Below are positions 5,561-6,101 of a stretch of DNA of 6,101 bases, piece by piece (the first letter of the stretch is position 1; each line of letters opens with the position of its first letter). The position numbers and the translations under genes were made by a program. The stretch spans positions 1 through 6,101 of the forward strand of contig JAEZOA010000034.1 in NCBI GenBank assembly GCA_023441625.1, written 5' to 3'. Below the pieces are notes generated by a model. It was not told where the DNA came from and made no database searches. It was given only the letters and a program-made list of their open reading frames with translations. The stretch comes from Bacillota bacterium. Its GTDB lineage: Bacteria > Bacillota > Clostridia > Acetivibrionales > DSM-1351.

Positions 5561-5680
5561 TCACAATAAATTCTCAGTTTCAATAGCAAATATTGTTTGT
5601 CTTGATGTTCCAGCCATTTCTCCTAATTGTTCTTGTGTTAGTCCTTTTTCTTCTCTTAATTCCTTAATTCTATTTCTCAT
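5561..5680 (-). pseudogene. truncated Cro/C1-type HTH regulator (YozG-like)
   Basis: The first 35 residues (MRNRIKELREEKGLTQ, then QLGEMAGTSRQTIFAIET) are a textbook start of the small XRE-family regulators, which normally run to about 65-70 residues with a GKYNPSL-type continuation. Here the frame ends at TGA after ENLL, at residue 39, just past the recognition helix, so the rest of the domain is missing. No other frame restores the usual continuation, so loss by deletion or recombination is more likely than a simple frameshift. The start is well formed, with AAAGGA seven bases before the ATG, so a short peptide may still be made. The end lies about 50 bases upstream of the MerR promoter. 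Whether the stub functions is unknown. Confidence 0.7.
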
Positions 5681-5701
5681 AATAATATCCTTTTGTAAGG
5701 T

Positions 5702-5794
5702 TTACATTACCTCGTTTAACCAGATTTGAACTATTTGAACAATACCAGAACTCGCATAAAAATGAGGGATTTCTATCTCTGATACTGGTTGCAC
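5702..5794 (-). pseudogene. C-terminal remnant resembling a TetR-family regulator
   Basis: A 30-codon open segment between TAG (5797-5795) and TAA (5704-5702) reads PHFYASSGIVQIVQIWLNEVM near its end. This matches the last helix of TetR-family proteins of the FYASGIVGIIxxWLE type. It has no start signal and no recognisable upstream part; the sequence before it is non-coding. I read it as the tail of a deleted gene. The match is short, so chance resemblance cannot be excluded. Confidence 0.4.
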
Positions 5795-5840
5795 CTAGTT
5801 TGCATCTATTATATATAAGTAATACCTACGTTTTATAAAT

Positions 5841-6101
5841 TTAAATCATAGTTCCATTACGTTCTCGAATACATTGAATGGCAAATTCAGCACTCCTCCT
5901 AATATCTTGGATTTTACTTTTGAGATGTTGTTCAATTATTGGAATATCATCCATCGAGCCCATTTTACCAAGTGAAGCGTTTGCATAAGTTATTTCATAC
6001 TTGTAGGTTTTTTCATCTTCCTGATTTATATAATAATATAGTGCCTTCTTACTTTCCAATGCTGCTGATGAACCAAGCGCATTAATTGCACTATGCCGAA
6101 T
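5841..6101 (-). CDS. C-terminal part of a HEAT-repeat protein
   Basis: The frame is open to the window edge, so the gene extends beyond 6101. A TTG at 6059 is not needed as a start, because coding character continues upstream (IRHSAINALGSSAALES). The 86 visible residues contain two HEAT-like helical repeats: RHSAINALGSS and, after a divergent linker, ANASLGKMGSMDDIPIIEQ followed by DIRRSAEFAIQCIRE. This is the PBS-lyase-type HEAT pattern (helix, DxxxxP turn, RRxA helix) of protein-protein binding scaffolds. No catalytic motif is visible in this part. The stop is TAA at 5843-5841, and no terminator hairpin follows. A specific role cannot be named. Confidence 0.75.
   Translation of the reverse strand: MRHSAINALGSSAALESKKALYYYINQEDEKTYKYEITYANASLGKMGSMDDIPIIEQHLKSKIQDIRRSAEFAIQCIRERNGTMI

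Noticed and set aside
6057..6059. TTG as start of the HEAT-repeat gene
   Set aside because: The frame and the repeat pattern continue upstream to the window edge, so this is an internal codon.

Overview
The window is AT-rich, with strong AGGAGG/AAGGAG-type ribosome binding sites and small regulators of the Firmicutes type. A low-GC Clostridia chromosome, perhaps Lachnospiraceae, fits best, but no marker gene fixes the taxon. Every gene I can support lies on the minus strand, so transcription runs from high to low coordinates. There are no rRNA or tRNA genes, CRISPR arrays or intact insertion sequences.

From the right edge (upstream) to the left: the C-terminal end of a HEAT-repeat protein (5841-6101, cut by the window edge); a TetR-like C-terminal scrap (5702-5794) and a Cro/C1-type HTH gene that stops after 39 codons (5561-5680), both apparently remnants; a MerR-family regulator with a GyrI-like effector domain (4583-5428), with a 19-bp-spacer promoter/operator and a terminator; then a two-component system with a LytTR response regulator (3508-4215) and a membrane GHKL/AgrC-type histidine kinase (2185-3507). 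Next come an unrecognised hydrophilic coiled-coil protein (1497-2117), a terminator, and a NUDIX hydrolase (893-1342, GTG start). The left 890 bases hold mostly non-coding or decayed sequence. They end in an apparent attenuated leader (micro-ORF plus mutually exclusive hairpins) ahead of a gene that begins at position 22 and leaves the window.

The most interesting structure is a regulatory circuit. A pair of 12-bp direct repeats with 21-bp period, consensus CATTYYACAACA, occurs twice: ahead of the response regulator (4285-4317) and inside the last codons of the kinase gene, ahead of the coiled-coil gene (2195-2227). In both places a -35-like hexamer begins exactly 7 bases after the repeat. 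This is the architecture of LytTR-type binding sites such as those of AgrA or ComE. It suggests that the regulator controls its own operon and that the coiled-coil gene is a dedicated output. No peptide pheromone or processing gene is visible, so the stimulus is unknown.

The second point of interest is the left-edge leader, whose design resembles ribosome-mediated attenuation of antibiotic-inducible genes.
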